6,768 bases of DNA, from the NCBI GenBank assembly GCA_003663295.1, contig QMZS01000047.1, forward strand, positions 1-6,768, read 5' to 3'. The notes under the pieces were generated by a model that searched no databases, was not told the origin of the DNA, and saw only the letters and a program-made list of their open reading frames with translations. Of the stretch, positions 5,524-6,768 are shown piece by piece (within the stretch, counting starts at the first letter, position 1; every line of letters begins with the position of its first letter). The stretch comes from Candidatus Aenigmatarchaeota archaeon. GTDB lineage: Archaea > Aenigmatarchaeota > Aenigmatarchaeia > QMZS01. The position numbers and the translations under genes are program-made.

Positions 5524-6768
5524 TTAGTTTTTGGAAAAATATCTTCCATAATATTTGTTATTTGGCCAAAGTTTCTTTTCTTTCTCTTTTGAAATCTGGT
5601 CCTGCCCCCAATAAGTTATAAGATTTCCTGCCTCACATCCCAGAAATCCTGAAGCAGCAGGTCCGACTCCAGGCACAAGAGCTGTCACAGCAGTTGCTCC
5701 AATATCAACTATTATCGATAATCCCGCATAACCCGCTTCTTTAACAGTTTCTGTTCCCGCAGGGGAAGTGTGGCAGAATCCATTGGTAGAATCTTTCACA
5801 TATTTTACTTTCAGGCAGGGTATTGTTGTTGAAGGTTCAAGATTATACATAAACAACTTGTTTATCTCTGCGGTATTTGGGTCTTCGCCTTTTAGAAGTT
5901 CTGTTTCTGAACCTTCCTGAATTACTTTAACTATATCCTCGTCTATAGAATTATAATAAATAGTTGGATCACCTATACCCCAAATATTAGTTCTAATTGG
6001 GTCTTCTTCTATTGCTGTTTTTAATTTAGTTCTTATTTCTGGTTTTATTACCATCTTCCAAGAAGTTCCATTATAATCCCCGCAACCACCAACCCGAATA
6101 ATCTCTCTCGTAGTGCCGCTGTAATCTCCGCCATAAGCGGTTATATTCCATTGAGTGCAACACCAGTTTGTAACCTCAACTTCTGTGGTTCCGTCCAACC
6201 CGGACAATTCTCCGGTTCTTGTTTCTCCTTCGGTCCAGTTCACGCACTCCAACCACATATTGCTTCCTTCGCAGGTTGTTGTGTAACCAACTAAAACAGG
6301 GAGTTCAAAAGTGCAGTTAAATTCTTCATTTAAATCCAAAATATATTTTGTGCATTTTATTTTGCTCTCTTCTTTTTTTGATGCATCCGAAGCTTTGGTT
6401 GGTTCTATTCCCTGCATCACCCATACCCACTTTCCAACATCCAATTCAACTCTGTATTTTTCATATCCTTCGCCCATGGGTTCTGAGATAACATTTGCTG
6501 AGAAAGATTCTGAATCCATTTCTTCTTCTTCAACAGGATCAAAATAAGTCATCTTTTTTGTTATGTCGCAATTGGCATTTGTGGTTCCTGATAATTTACA
6601 GGTAAGAACATAGGTATCTAAAGTAGTTTCGTCCACGATAGGTTCCTGTTTCCTGGCACATTTACAATTTCCTTTTTCAATTATCATAGTTCCATCGCAC
6701 GGACTTGCTGTGTAAAATTTTGAGGTTGAGCCCTTTCCAAAAGTGTTATCAACCCATCTTGAAACACC
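5524..6768 (-). CDS. Cysteine-rich probable extracellular protein, C-terminal part (gene truncated by window edge)
   Basis: The frame stays open without a stop to base 6768, so ATG 6687 is only an internal methionine. The extra residues read GVSRWVDNTFGKGSTSKFY, then TASPCDGT, and lead straight into IIEKGNCKC. The 414 visible residues contain 15 cysteines, including a CxC pair and an adjacent Cys-Cys, and several N-glycosylation sequons (NCT, NWT, NIT, NGT), as expected of an exported, disulfide-bonded, glycosylated protein. Near the C-terminus a Gly/Ala-rich hydrophobic stretch (about 347-377, with PGVGPAASGFLGC) is followed by a charged tail (KEKEKK) and an aromatic end. It could be a membrane-associated helical hairpin, though an internal Asp and prolines argue against a simple helix. 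No known domain is recognised. The signal peptide, if any, lies outside the window. Same strand and upstream of the anchored membrane protein. Confidence 0.82.
   Translation of the reverse strand, partial: GVSRWVDNTFGKGSTSKFYTASPCDGTMIIEKGNCKCARKQEPIVDETTLDTYVLTCKLSGTTNANCDITKKMTYFDPVEEEEMDSESFSANVISEPMGEGYEKYRVELDVGKWVWVMQGIEPTKASDASKKEESKIKCTKYILDLNEEFNCTFELPVLVGYTTTCEGSNMWLECVNWTEGETRTGELSGLDGTTEVEVTNWCCTQWNITAYGGDYSGTTREIIRVGGCGDYNGTSWKMVIKPEIRTKLKTAIEEDPIRTNIWGIGDPTIYYNSIDEDIVKVIQEGSETELLKGEDPNTAEINKLFMYNLEPSTTIPCLKVKYVKDSTNGFCHTSPAGTETVKEAGYAGLSIIVDIGATAVTALVPGVGPAASGFLGCEAGNLITYWGQDQISKEKEKKLWPNNKYYGRYFSKN

Overview
The window is AT-rich. All six complete stop codons are TAA, promoters look archaeal (AT-rich TATA-like boxes, with at least one apparently leaderless start), and Shine-Dalgarno sequences are mostly absent. 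Together with two single-domain KaiC-like ATPases and secreted or anchored proteins of unfamiliar sequence, this suggests an archaeal chromosome, probably from an uncultured lineage such as the DPANN group (Woesearchaeota/Pacearchaeota-like). The lineage is inferred; there is no rRNA or ribosomal protein here to confirm it. I see no tRNA, rRNA, CRISPR array, transposase or insertion sequence.

Layout, left to right. At the left edge is the 5' end of a small hydrophobic, probably membrane-bound protein on the minus strand (1-109, truncated). It lies 10 bases downstream of an unrecognised soluble protein of about 247 residues (120-863, minus). Next come two tandem minus-strand paralogues of the KaiC/RAD55-like RecA-fold ATPase family (956-1663 and 1777-2481). 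They have intact Walker A, paired catalytic glutamates and Walker B, and a hairpin plus T-run follows the first. Divergent from the second, across a 150-base promoter region, is a plus-strand secreted metallopeptidase (2632-4026). It has a signal peptide and a gluzincin/M1-type zinc site (HETTH-X18-E). It converges on a minus-strand membrane protein (4131-5438) that has a long N-terminal region, an internal signal-like hydrophobic segment, a calcium-loop-like motif and a C-terminal membrane anchor. The right edge holds the C-terminal 414 residues of a cysteine-rich, sequon-rich, probably extracellular protein (5524-6768, minus). Its reading frame is open to the end of the window, so the gene starts outside.

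The right half is a neighbourhood of cell-surface or exported proteins. The left half is cytoplasmic, with the two ATPases at the boundary sharing an intergenic region with the secreted peptidase. A functional link is only suggested by position. A CAATTG-centred, roughly palindromic 16-base motif lies just upstream of the TATA region of both the first KaiC-like gene and the anchored membrane protein, and may be a shared operator. Several starts had to be moved inward, because the longest reading frames begin at TTG codons in AT-rich upstream DNA.
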